From: Burkholderia cepacia
GTDB lineage: Bacteria > Pseudomonadota > Gammaproteobacteria > Burkholderiales > Burkholderiaceae
Assembly: GCF_001718835.1 (NCBI RefSeq)
Contig: NZ_CP013444.1
Location: 3,038,001 to 3,102,000, forward strand
DNA: 64,000 bases
Direction of reading: 5' to 3'
Shown here one piece after another: positions 23,959 through 31,243 of this stretch (within the stretch, counting starts at the first letter, position 1; each line of letters opens with the position of its first letter). The notes under the pieces are model-generated. The model saw only the letters and a list, made by a program, of their open reading frames with translations, had not been told where the DNA came from and did no database searches. A program made the position numbers and the translations under genes.

Positions 23959-24615
23959 TCAGGTACGCCGGGTCACGCGTCGGACCAGGCGGTCGCCCGT
24001 GATTTGCACGGCCGAAACGAGTGCGATCAGGATCACGATCACGGTCGCCATGACGGTCGTGTCGAAACGCTGATAGCCGTAGCGGATCGCGAGATCGCCG
24101 AGCCCGCCCGCGCCGACGGCCCCCGCCATCGCGGTCGAGCCGATCAGCGCGACGACGGTGATCGTGAAGCCGCCGAGCATGCCGGGCAGCGCCTCGGGCA
24201 GCAGCACGTGCCAGACGATGTGGCGGCGCTTCGCGCCCATCGCGAGCGCGGCCTCGATCAGCCCGCGATCGACTTCGCGCAGGCTCACCTCGGCGATCCG
24301 CGCGAAGAACGGGATTGCGGCGATCGACAGCGGCACGACGGCCGCCCATACGCCGATCGTCGTGCCGATCAGCATGCGCGTGAACGGCAGCAGCGCGACC
24401 AGCAGGATGATGAACGGCGTCGAGCGGAACACGTTGACGAGCGCGCCGAGCACCGCGTTCGCGCCGCGCCGCTCGTAGATGCCGCCGGGCGCGGTCGTCA
24501 CGAGGATCACCGCGAGCGGGATGCCGATCAGCGCCGCGATCGCGGCCGACGCGGCGACCATCGACAGCGTGTCGCGGATCGCGTCGAGCAGTTCGGGCCA
24601 CCAGAGGTCAAACAT
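23959..24615 (-). CDS. ABC transporter permease, MetI-like
   Basis: 218 residues with about five membrane helices and the permease EAA loop (EAALAMGAKRRHIVWHVLLPEALPG). NVFRSTPFIILLVALLPFTRMLIGT is very close to methionine permease MetI. The start (MFDLWWPEL) overlaps the end of the ATPase gene by 8 bp. With the ATPase and the binding protein it forms a complete importer, probably for methionine-like or other organosulfur compounds. Confidence 0.9.
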   Translation of the reverse strand: MFDLWWPELLDAIRDTLSMVAASAAIAALIGIPLAVILVTTAPGGIYERRGANAVLGALVNVFRSTPFIILLVALLPFTRMLIGTTIGVWAAVVPLSIAAIPFFARIAEVSLREVDRGLIEAALAMGAKRRHIVWHVLLPEALPGMLGGFTITVVALIGSTAMAGAVGAGGLGDLAIRYGYQRFDTTVMATVIVILIALVSAVQITGDRLVRRVTRRT

Positions 24616-25774
24616 AGCCGAGCACCTCCGCGTGATTCGCATGGCGGCGCGCGCGTTCGAGCAGCGCGGCGAGCGCGCCGGGCGCGTGCGCGTCGGCCGC
24701 CGCCGCGATCACGAGCCGCCCTTGCGCATGCCCCTGGATCCGCTCGATCCCGCCGTGCAGGAACCGCACCGAGCCGCCGAGCGCCGCCGCGAGCGCGCCG
24801 ACATCCGGCTCGCCGCCGCTCTCGCCCGTATAACGGACGTCGAGCACGACCTGCGCACCGTCGGGCAGCGCGGCCTGCTCGGGCAGCGGCCGCACGCGCG
24901 CGGCCAGTTCGGCCGGCAGGTCGTGCACGAGCGTGCTGAGCAGCGCGCGCGTCGCGCCGTGGCGCGGATCGCCGAACACGCGCCACACGGGGCCCGTTTC
25001 GACGACTTCGCCCTGTTCGATCACCGCGACCGTGTCGCACACCGCGCGGATCACTTCCATCTCGTGCGTGATCAGCACGATCGTCAGCCCGAGGCGGCGG
25101 TTGATGTCGGCGAGCAGCGCGAGAATCGACTGCGTCGTCTCGGGATCGAGTGCCGACGTCGCCTCGTCGCACAGCAGCACCTCGGGATCGTGCACGAGCG
25201 CGCGGGCAATGCCGACGCGCTGCTTCTGCCCGCCCGACAGGCTGGCCGGATACGCGTCGCGTTTCGCGGCGAGCCCGACGAGTTCGAGCAGCGCCTCGAC
25301 CTTGCGCACGCGCTCGGCCTTCGGCACGCCGGCGATCTTCAGCGGCAGCGCGACGTTCTCGAACACCGTCTTCGCGGACAGCAGGTTGAAATGCTGGAAC
25401 ACCATGCCGGTGCGGCGCCGCAGCGCGACGAGCCCGTCCTCGTCGAGCGCGCCGACGTCGACGCCCTGCACGCGCACGCGGCCCGAGCTCGGCCGTTCGA
25501 GCCCGTTCACGAGCCGCAGCAACGTCGACTTCCCGGCGCCGCTGCGGCCGATGATCCCGAATACCTCGCCGCGACGCACGTCGAGCGTCACGTCGCGCAG
25601 CGCGGCGGCCTGGCCGCGCGGCGTCGCGAACACCTTGCCGACCTGCTCCAGCGACACGGCGACGCCGTTCGTGGCCTCAGCGTCGGCCCGATCGGCCGCG
25701 CGCGCATGCGCGTCACGGCCGGCACGCACGGCCGATGCGTCGACGAAACCCAGCGTATCGAACAATTGCGTCAT
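24608..25774 (-). CDS. ABC transporter ATPase, MetN-like
   Basis: 388 residues. ATPase domain at about 40-280: Walker A GRSGAGKS, Q-loop TGMVFQHFNLL, signature LSGGQKQRVGIARAL, Walker B LLCDEATSALD. The C-terminal region (from about 305) looks like the NIL ligand-sensing domain of MetN that inhibits transport when substrate is abundant. An extra 35-residue N-terminal extension precedes the ATPase domain. It pairs with the overlapping MetI-like permease. Confidence 0.9.
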   Translation of the reverse strand: MTQLFDTLGFVDASAVRAGRDAHARAADRADAEATNGVAVSLEQVGKVFATPRGQAAALRDVTLDVRRGEVFGIIGRSGAGKSTLLRLVNGLERPSSGRVRVQGVDVGALDEDGLVALRRRTGMVFQHFNLLSAKTVFENVALPLKIAGVPKAERVRKVEALLELVGLAAKRDAYPASLSGGQKQRVGIARALVHDPEVLLCDEATSALDPETTQSILALLADINRRLGLTIVLITHEMEVIRAVCDTVAVIEQGEVVETGPVWRVFGDPRHGATRALLSTLVHDLPAELAARVRPLPEQAALPDGAQVVLDVRYTGESGGEPDVGALAAALGGSVRFLHGGIERIQGHAQGRLVIAAAADAHAPGALAALLERARRHANHAEVLGYV

Positions 25775-25792
25775 CGCTTCGCTCCGTCTCGT

Positions 25793-27196
25793 TCAGGCAT
25801 GCGCCGGCTCGTGCGCGGCCGCCGGCCGGTGCTGCGCGCCCGTATGCCACGCGGGCAGGCGCGGGCCCGCGCCGAACAGCTTCTCGCGCAGCGTCGGCGC
25901 GGGATCGTAGTCTTCCTTGTAGACGCCGCGGTTCTGCAACTCGGGCACGACCCAGTCGACGAAATCCTCGAACGACTCGGGCATCACGGTGCGTGTGAGG
26001 TTGAAGCCGTCGATGCCCGTCTCGTCGATCCACGACTGCAGCTCGTCCGCGACCTGCGACGGCGAGCCGACGATCGGCGCATACCGGCCGCCGAGCGACA
26101 TCTGTTCGAGCATCCGCCGCACGGTCCACGTGCCGGTCGTGCTCTTGCGCGAGATCGCGTCGACGGCCGACTGGATCGAGTCGGTCTTCACGTACGAGAT
26201 CGGCTCGTCGAGGCCGTACTTCGCGAAGTCGATGCCGGTCGAGCTCGCGAAATGCGCGAGGCCGGCTTCGGGGCTCGCGTAGCGCCGGTATTCGTCGAAC
26301 TTCTCTCGTGCGAGAAGTTCGGTCTCCGCCGTCACGACGCTCACGCCCGCGAAGATCCTGATCGACGCCGGGTCGCGCCCCTGCCGCGCGGCAGCCGCAC
26401 GGATGTCGAGCGCCGCCGCACGCGCGGCGGCCTTGCTCTGCCCGTTCACGAACACGCATTCGGCGTGACGGCCCGCGAACTCGACGCCGCGCGCGGACGA
26501 GCCGGCCTGGTACAGCACCGGCGTGCGCTGCAGCGACGGCTCGCTCAGGTGGATCGCATCGATCGAATAGAACGGCCCGTCGTGCTTCACGCGCCGCACC
26601 TTGCCCGGCTGCGCGAACACGCGCGCCTGCGCATCGCGGATCACCGCGTCGTCGTCCCAGCTCTGCTCCCACAGCTTGTAGACGACGTCCATGTAGTCGT
26701 CCGCGCGCTCGTAGCGGTCGTCGTGGCCGATCTGCTGCGCGAGGCCCATCCCGCGTGCGGCGCTGTCGAGATAGCCGGTGACGATGTTCCAGCCCACGCG
26801 CCCTTTCGTCAGGTGATCGAGCGTCGACATGCGGCGCGCGAACAGGTAAGGCGGCTCGTAGGTGAGGTTCGCGGTCACGCCGAAGCCGAGATGCTTCGTG
26901 ACCTGCGCCATCGCGGGCACCAGCAGCAGCGGATCGTTGACGGGCACCTGCACCGATTCGCGCAGCGCGGCATCGGGGCCGCCGCCGAACACGTCGTACA
27001 CGCCGACGATGTCCGCGAGGAAGATCCCGTCGAACTTGCCGCGTTCGAGCGTCTTCGCGAGGTCGGCCCAGTAGTCGAGATCGGTGTAGTGCGCGGAGCG
27101 GTCGCGCGGATGCGTCCACAGCCCGTGGTTGATGTGCCCGACGCAGTTCATGTTGAACGCGTTGAGCAGGATCTTCTTGCGGTTCGCCGTCGTCAT
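25793..27196 (-). CDS. LLM-class flavin monooxygenase (NtaA/SnaA/DszA family)
   Basis: 467 residues of the bacterial luciferase-like fold. LLNAFNMNCVGHINHGLWTHPRD at the N-terminus, FDGIFLADIVGVYDVF, GRVGWNIVTGYLDSAARGMG and QRTPVLYQAGSSARGVEFAGRHAECVF are the conserved blocks of the NtaA/SnaA/DszA/DmoA group of FMNH2-dependent two-component monooxygenases. They cleave C-N or C-S bonds in sulfones, sulfides, nitrilotriacetate and similar compounds. Its place between the binding-protein and ATPase genes argues that the imported compound is its substrate. No flavin reductase gene is nearby. Confidence 0.9.
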   Translation of the reverse strand: MTTANRKKILLNAFNMNCVGHINHGLWTHPRDRSAHYTDLDYWADLAKTLERGKFDGIFLADIVGVYDVFGGGPDAALRESVQVPVNDPLLLVPAMAQVTKHLGFGVTANLTYEPPYLFARRMSTLDHLTKGRVGWNIVTGYLDSAARGMGLAQQIGHDDRYERADDYMDVVYKLWEQSWDDDAVIRDAQARVFAQPGKVRRVKHDGPFYSIDAIHLSEPSLQRTPVLYQAGSSARGVEFAGRHAECVFVNGQSKAAARAAALDIRAAAARQGRDPASIRIFAGVSVVTAETELLAREKFDEYRRYASPEAGLAHFASSTGIDFAKYGLDEPISYVKTDSIQSAVDAISRKSTTGTWTVRRMLEQMSLGGRYAPIVGSPSQVADELQSWIDETGIDGFNLTRTVMPESFEDFVDWVVPELQNRGVYKEDYDPAPTLREKLFGAGPRLPAWHTGAQHRPAAAHEPAHA

Positions 27197-27211
27197 GTAT
27201 ACGCGCCTCCG

Positions 27212-28051
27212 TCACCACGCGATCGCGTACAGCGAGCCGAACGCGTTGTCGAGCGCACGGCGCACGGCCGGCGACTGCTGGTAGATCGCGATGAACTTGC
27301 GGATGCGCGGATCGTTCACGCTGTCCGGCCGCACGACCCACTGGATCGCGAAGATCTTGTTCTCGGTGCCGTCGAACAGCAGCGCGCTGTTCGGGTCGGT
27401 CGTGCCGGCGAGCTTGATGAAGCTCGGGTAGCCCTGCGCGAGATCGACGTCGTCGAGCGAACGCGCGAGCTGCGACGCCTCGAGCGGGATGATCTTCAGG
27501 TGCTTCGGGTTCGACACGATGTCGTGCGTCGTCGCGCGGTAGTCGGCGCCCGGCTTCAGCGTGATGAGCCCCGCGCGCTGCAGCAGCAGCAACCCGCGCC
27601 CGCCGTTCACCGGATCGTTCGCGATCGCGACCTTCGCGCCGTCCTTCAGCTCGCTGAAGCTTTTGACCTTCTTCGAATAGAGGCCGATCTTCATGATCGT
27701 GCCGGGCGCGATCGACACGAAGTTGTAGCCGCCCTGCTTGTTCGCGTTCTCGAGGAACGGGATGTGCTGGAAGTAGTTGACGTCGATGTCCTTGTTCGCG
27801 AGCGCCGCGTTCGGCGTATTCCAGTCGGTGAATTCGACGATCTTCACGTCGAGCCCCTGCGCCTTCGCCTCCCTGGCGGCGACCTTCAGCGCCTCGATCT
27901 GCGGGCTCGTCGAAATGCCGACCTTCAGCGGCGCGGGTTCGGCCTGCGCGCCGGCCAGCAGGGCCGCGCCGAGCAGCGCGGCGGCCAGCAGGCGGACGAA
28001 GCGCGCGAACGACCGGAAAGAAAAGCGGGCGGAAAAAACGGCATGCAGCAT
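27212..28051 (-). CDS. MetQ/NlpA-family substrate-binding protein
   Basis: 279 residues: signal peptide ending LLGAALLAGAQAEPAP, then the NlpA/MetQ fold (LKVGISTSPQIEALKVAAREAKAQG, DVNYFQHIPFLENANKQGG, KVAIANDPVNGGRGLLLLQRAGLI). There is no lipobox Cys at the cleavage site, so it is probably a soluble periplasmic protein rather than a lipoprotein. The ATG at 28051 follows AGGAGAG, and the gene heads the six-gene importer/monooxygenase operon. The substrate is probably an organosulfur or methionine-like compound. Confidence 0.9.
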   Translation of the reverse strand: MLHAVFSARFSFRSFARFVRLLAAALLGAALLAGAQAEPAPLKVGISTSPQIEALKVAAREAKAQGLDVKIVEFTDWNTPNAALANKDIDVNYFQHIPFLENANKQGGYNFVSIAPGTIMKIGLYSKKVKSFSELKDGAKVAIANDPVNGGRGLLLLQRAGLITLKPGADYRATTHDIVSNPKHLKIIPLEASQLARSLDDVDLAQGYPSFIKLAGTTDPNSALLFDGTENKIFAIQWVVRPDSVNDPRIRKFIAIYQQSPAVRRALDNAFGSLYAIAW

Positions 28052-28240
28052 GGGAACCACTCTCCTGTCCAAAGACGGTATCGACGGATGAGCGAAGCCG
28101 CGGCGAACGCGCGGGCGTTCTCCGGACAAGGGTCAAGCGCGTCGGAAAAGGATCAGCCGATGATAGAGAGCGGAGCGGGGACGGTCTACGAAGCGATTGT
28201 GCGAAGAAAATCGCACCAGGAGATATGGGCGGCGCGCGTC

Positions 28241-28265
28241 AAGGTAGCTGCCGCCTCATTCATGC
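28241..28265 (+). repeat. 25-bp direct repeat, left copy
   Basis: Begins AAGGTAGCTG and ends CCTCATTCATGC. It matches 29491-29515 at 23 of 25 positions, with weaker similarity extending about 10 bp to the left. The two copies flank the AT-richer two-gene cassette. The preceding 28052-28240 holds the operon promoter region of the MetQ-like gene and no gene I can support. Confidence 0.75.
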
Positions 28266-28267
28266 TG

Positions 28268-28639
28268 TCAGGGGAGTAGCGACCGGACCTTGTCCCACCG
28301 GATATCGACGGGCACCGGAAGCTTACGTGTCACGAAGCGCTTCAATAGCATCTGCAAACCGTTGCGCGGGTGCACCAGGTAAGCGCGAATGTCGGTGGTC
28401 ACTTCGTCCAGGGTCCAGCCATCCATTTCATAAGGCATCGCCAAAGCAGAAATGTTATGCCGATAGACTGGCGCGACCTCTTCCCTGAGTATGTGTTCAA
28501 GCTCGTCAAGCGAATATCCGGAGGTCTGCAGAATGCCCGCGACCCACTTATAGTCGTGGTCCTGCAATTCGCGGCCGACGAAGAGTTCGGCTAGCGCTTG
28601 CCACACGGGGGCGCGGCGCTTCGTGTCAAATGGTTCCAT
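28268..28639 (-). CDS. DUF7079-family small protein, possible immunity protein
   Basis: 123 residues resembling DUF7079: RRAPVWQALAELFVGRELQDHDYKWVAGILQTSGYSLDELEHILREEVAPV, then a conserved hydrophobic core and LKRFVTRKLPVP. No enzyme motif, signal or membrane segment. The ATG overlaps the TGA of the preceding gene (ATGA). Small acidic proteins in this position often protect against the product of the upstream gene; that is an inference. The DNA is clearly AT-richer than the flanks, and the stop lies 3 bp from the left direct repeat. Confidence 0.75.
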   Translation of the reverse strand: MEPFDTKRRAPVWQALAELFVGRELQDHDYKWVAGILQTSGYSLDELEHILREEVAPVYRHNISALAMPYEMDGWTLDEVTTDIRAYLVHPRNGLQMLLKRFVTRKLPVPVDIRWDKVRSLLP

Positions 28640-29397
28640 CACGGTGTTATCGGCCGGGTTCGTGGGTATAGCGTACCAAAGGCAGCGTCCGCACCATAAG
28701 CTGCCAGCATGCCTCCCACGAACCCGACAACGGCGACACATACCGGTGCGGTAGCAGCGCATAGGCCACCAGCCACCGCAGCCGCGCCAGTTGCCCAGCC
28801 ACCGACAATTCCGGCGCCGGCCAAGGTTCCTTGTCGAGCAACTTCGCGCGGCTTGTTGTCCGATTCCGCGACTTCATAAGCGGCGATCGCCAGCGATACG
28901 AGCAGCGCACGCCGACCGGCACTCCCCATTTTCTCAGCCAGTTTCATGATGTTTTGGTCTGGCCTGCCCGAGGCGCGAATGATGTCCGCATAGACGCTGG
29001 CTTGTTGCTGTTCAGATAACGCACCGAAAGGGATGCTGTACCGAACCTGCGCATATTTCTCGGCGAGAAATGAAAGGGAGCGCCCCTTTCCTTTGATACG
29101 GGTCGCATAGGCGCGAATCACAGGACTGCTGCGAAGGCGCGATAACTCCATGATCTGGTTCCGCATCGCGCGAGCCTGTTCTGCCGCATCCCGCATCGAA
29201 AGTCGACCAGAGTAGGCCGCTAGCCGGAACTCGTTGGCGGCGGCGGCAATGTCTTTTGCATACCGCGTGCGAGCGCGTGCATCGCTGATACATGTTGCCG
29301 AGAACTGGGCTGCCGTTGCTTGTAGCTCAGCTAGTGCGATTTCGAGAGATTTGCTGTCGCCAGAATCGATGACTCCGGGTGGATTTGACATTGGCAT
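28639..29397 (-). CDS. Hypothetical protein with glycine/alanine-rich hydrophobic C-terminus, possible toxin
   Basis: 252 residues from the ATG at 29397, which has AAGGGGG upstream; an earlier TTG is possible. The N-terminal 150 residues are helical and soluble (ALAELQATAAQFSATCISDA). The C-terminus holds a hydrophobic glycine-rich segment of about 45 residues (LAGAGIVGGWATGAAAVAGG, then CVAVVGFVGGMLAAYGADAA) that could form a membrane hairpin, as in pore-forming toxins or phage-type glycine-zipper proteins. No secretion signal seen. Coupled by ATGA to a DUF7079 gene; the toxin/immunity reading is a hypothesis. The cassette appears acquired. Confidence 0.65.
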   Translation of the reverse strand: MPMSNPPGVIDSGDSKSLEIALAELQATAAQFSATCISDARARTRYAKDIAAAANEFRLAAYSGRLSMRDAAEQARAMRNQIMELSRLRSSPVIRAYATRIKGKGRSLSFLAEKYAQVRYSIPFGALSEQQQASVYADIIRASGRPDQNIMKLAEKMGSAGRRALLVSLAIAAYEVAESDNKPREVARQGTLAGAGIVGGWATGAAAVAGGLCAATAPVCVAVVGFVGGMLAAYGADAAFGTLYPRTRPITP

Positions 29398-29490
29398 GGC
29401 CCCCTTTCCTTTCAAATTAATAACACAAGGTTATCTGATCTGATATGAGATGCCTCTCAAAAAAACAAGCACGATGAACTGCCGCGCCCC

Positions 29491-29515
29491 AAGGTAGTTG
29501 TCGCCTCATTCATGC
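29491..29515 (+). repeat. 25-bp direct repeat, right copy
   Basis: Differs from the left copy by two C-to-T changes (AAGGTAGTTG, then TCGCCTCATTCATGC). The copies are 1,250 bp apart and bracket both cassette genes. This suggests integration or excision by recombination, or duplication of a target. The gene-free stretch 29398-29771 also contains the sigma-54 promoter and enhancer-like dyad of the downstream carrier. Confidence 0.75.
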
Positions 29516-29597
29516 CGGGGGCTACGTATCCGTGGCAAGCGACGCCATAGCGGCGACCGACATCAGGCTGAAATCTCGGCCCGGCCGACTGGCGGAA

Positions 29598-29613
29598 TTC
29601 CGAAACATCGGAA
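29598..29613. promoter_or_regulatory. Enhancer-like dyad (candidate UAS for the DctD-like regulator)
   Basis: TTCCGA-aaca-TCGGAA, perfect 6-bp arms, about 85 bp upstream of the sigma-54 -24 element. The distance suits an upstream activating site for an NtrC-type regulator. A further TTCCG half-site lies near 29632. Confidence 0.55.
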
Positions 29614-29695
29614 CGACCACCCTGCACCCCTTTCCGCAGACAAAACAATTCCTTTAAAAATCAATGATCTGCAGACGCGCCGGCAGTCCCGTTTC

Positions 29696-29711
29696 TGGCA
29701 CGGACGTTGCG
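29696..29711 (+). promoter_or_regulatory. Sigma-54 promoter of the 2-hydroxycarboxylate carrier
   Basis: TGGCACGGACGTTGCG fits the -24/-12 consensus (TGGCACG-N4-TTGCW) except for its last base. GG (29697-29698) and GC (29709-29710) are separated by exactly 10 bp. The start of transcription would fall near 29722, 50 bp before the TTG start codon. An NtrC-type activator is encoded two genes downstream. Confidence 0.88.
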
Positions 29712-29771
29712 TAATAGTCCGCACACATGCCGCGAAGCAGCGCCGGCATTCCAAATCCAAGGAGACACGTC

Positions 29772-31136
29772 TTGCAGACCTCTACGTCCACCCCGATCCA
29801 CGCGGAGCCGAGCGCCGCGCCCCGTTCCGACACGCGCACCCGTTTCTGGCCGCAAGGCTGGTGGAAGCTGATGGAAATCCGCATCGGCATCATTCCGCTG
29901 CCCGTCTACTTCATCCTGCTCGCGCTGATCGTCGGCTTCTCCGTCACCGGCAAGGTGCCCGGCGAGATCTCGATGGCGATCGCGGTGCTCGCGTTCTTCG
30001 GCTTCACCTGCGCGGAACTGGGCAAGCGCCTGCCGCTGCTGCGCAACATCGGCGCGGCCGCGATCTTCGCGACCTTCGTGCCGTCGGCGCTCACGTACTA
30101 CCACGTGCTGCCGAAGCCGGTGCTGAACCTGACGGTCGAGTTCACGAAGTCGACCAACTTCCTGTACCTGTTCATCGCGTCGATCATCGTCGGCAGCATC
30201 CTGAGCATGGACCGGCGCGTGCTGATCCAGGGCTTCGTGAAGATCTTCATCCCGCTCGCGGCCGGCTCGGTCGCGGCCGCGATCGTCGGCACGGCGGTCG
30301 GCACCGCGCTCGGCCTCGGCGCACGCCACACGCTGCTGTACATCGTCGTGCCGATCATGGCGGGCGGCGTCGGCGAAGGCGCGATTCCGCTGTCGATCGG
30401 CTATTCGGAACTGATGCACCTGCCGCAGGGCGAGATGTTCGCGATGGTGCTGCCGCCGGTGATGCTCGGCAGCCTGACCGCGATCATCCTGTCGGGCGCG
30501 CTCGACATGCTCGGCAAGCGCTTCCCGCACCTGACGGGCAACGGCCGCCTGCAGGTCGGCGAATCGGGCGACATGACGCCCGAGAACGAGGAAATCCGCG
30601 GCCACGTCGACGTGTCGCACATCGCGGGCGCCGGCATCACGGCGATCACGCTGTACCTGGTCGGCCTGATGGCGCACAAGCTGTTCGGCCTGCCCGCGCC
30701 GGTCGCGATGCTGTTCCTCGCGGTGCTCGTGAAGCTCGCGCGCGCGGTGTCGCCGCCGCTGCAGGAAGGCGCGTTCGTCGTCTACAAGTTCTTCTCGACC
30801 GCCGTCACGTATCCGCTGCTGTTCGCGATCGGCGTCGCGATGACGCCGTGGGACAAGCTGACCGCCGCGTTCACGATCGTCAATGTCGTCACGATCGTGT
30901 CGACCGTCGCGACGCTGATGGGCACCGGTTTCGTGGTCGGCCGCCTGATGAAGATGTACCCTATCGACACCGCAATCGTGAACGCGTGCCACAGCGGGCA
31001 AGGCGGCACCGGCGACGTCGCGATCCTGACTGCCGCGAACCGGATGCAGCTGATGCCGTTCGCGCAGATCGCGACGCGCATCGGCGGCGCGATCGTCGTC
31101 ACGGTCACGCTGATCCTGATCGCACACTTCGGATGA
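29772..31136 (+). CDS. 2-hydroxycarboxylate transporter family protein (citrate/malate type)
   Basis: 454 residues, roughly 11 membrane segments. Both family hallmark loops are present: GGVGEGAIPLSIGYSEL and CHSGQGGTGDVAILTAANRM, the two GGXG re-entrant loops of CitS/CimH/MaeN-type sodium or proton symporters. It would import citrate, malate or a related hydroxyacid. A TTG start at 29772 is chosen because AAGGAG lies 7 nt before it; a longer frame from 29727 lacks such a site and would leave only 5 bp after the expected transcription start. Confidence 0.9.
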   Translation: MQTSTSTPIHAEPSAAPRSDTRTRFWPQGWWKLMEIRIGIIPLPVYFILLALIVGFSVTGKVPGEISMAIAVLAFFGFTCAELGKRLPLLRNIGAAAIFATFVPSALTYYHVLPKPVLNLTVEFTKSTNFLYLFIASIIVGSILSMDRRVLIQGFVKIFIPLAAGSVAAAIVGTAVGTALGLGARHTLLYIVVPIMAGGVGEGAIPLSIGYSELMHLPQGEMFAMVLPPVMLGSLTAIILSGALDMLGKRFPHLTGNGRLQVGESGDMTPENEEIRGHVDVSHIAGAGITAITLYLVGLMAHKLFGLPAPVAMLFLAVLVKLARAVSPPLQEGAFVVYKFFSTAVTYPLLFAIGVAMTPWDKLTAAFTIVNVVTIVSTVATLMGTGFVVGRLMKMYPIDTAIVNACHSGQGGTGDVAILTAANRMQLMPFAQIATRIGGAIVVTVTLILIAHFG

Positions 31137-31243
31137 CGCGCCGCCGCGCGTCCGCTCGCGACGGCCACGTGATGCGCAGCGCCGCCGCCGGTTCGCCCGG
31201 CGCGCGGCGCGCGTGCATCCGGTAGCGCCGGCGGCGGGCTTCG

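Noticed and set aside
24479..28279. Uninterrupted 1266-codon plus-strand frame across five genes of the opposite-strand operon
   Set aside because: It results from GC-skewed codon use on the other strand. The translation is low-complexity Arg/His/Asp-rich with no domain, while the minus strand has five well-defined genes.
28052..29515. Complete insertion sequence or integron between the direct repeats
   Set aside because: No transposase, integrase, inverted terminal repeats or attC-like folded site could be read; only the two coupled genes and the direct repeats are supported.
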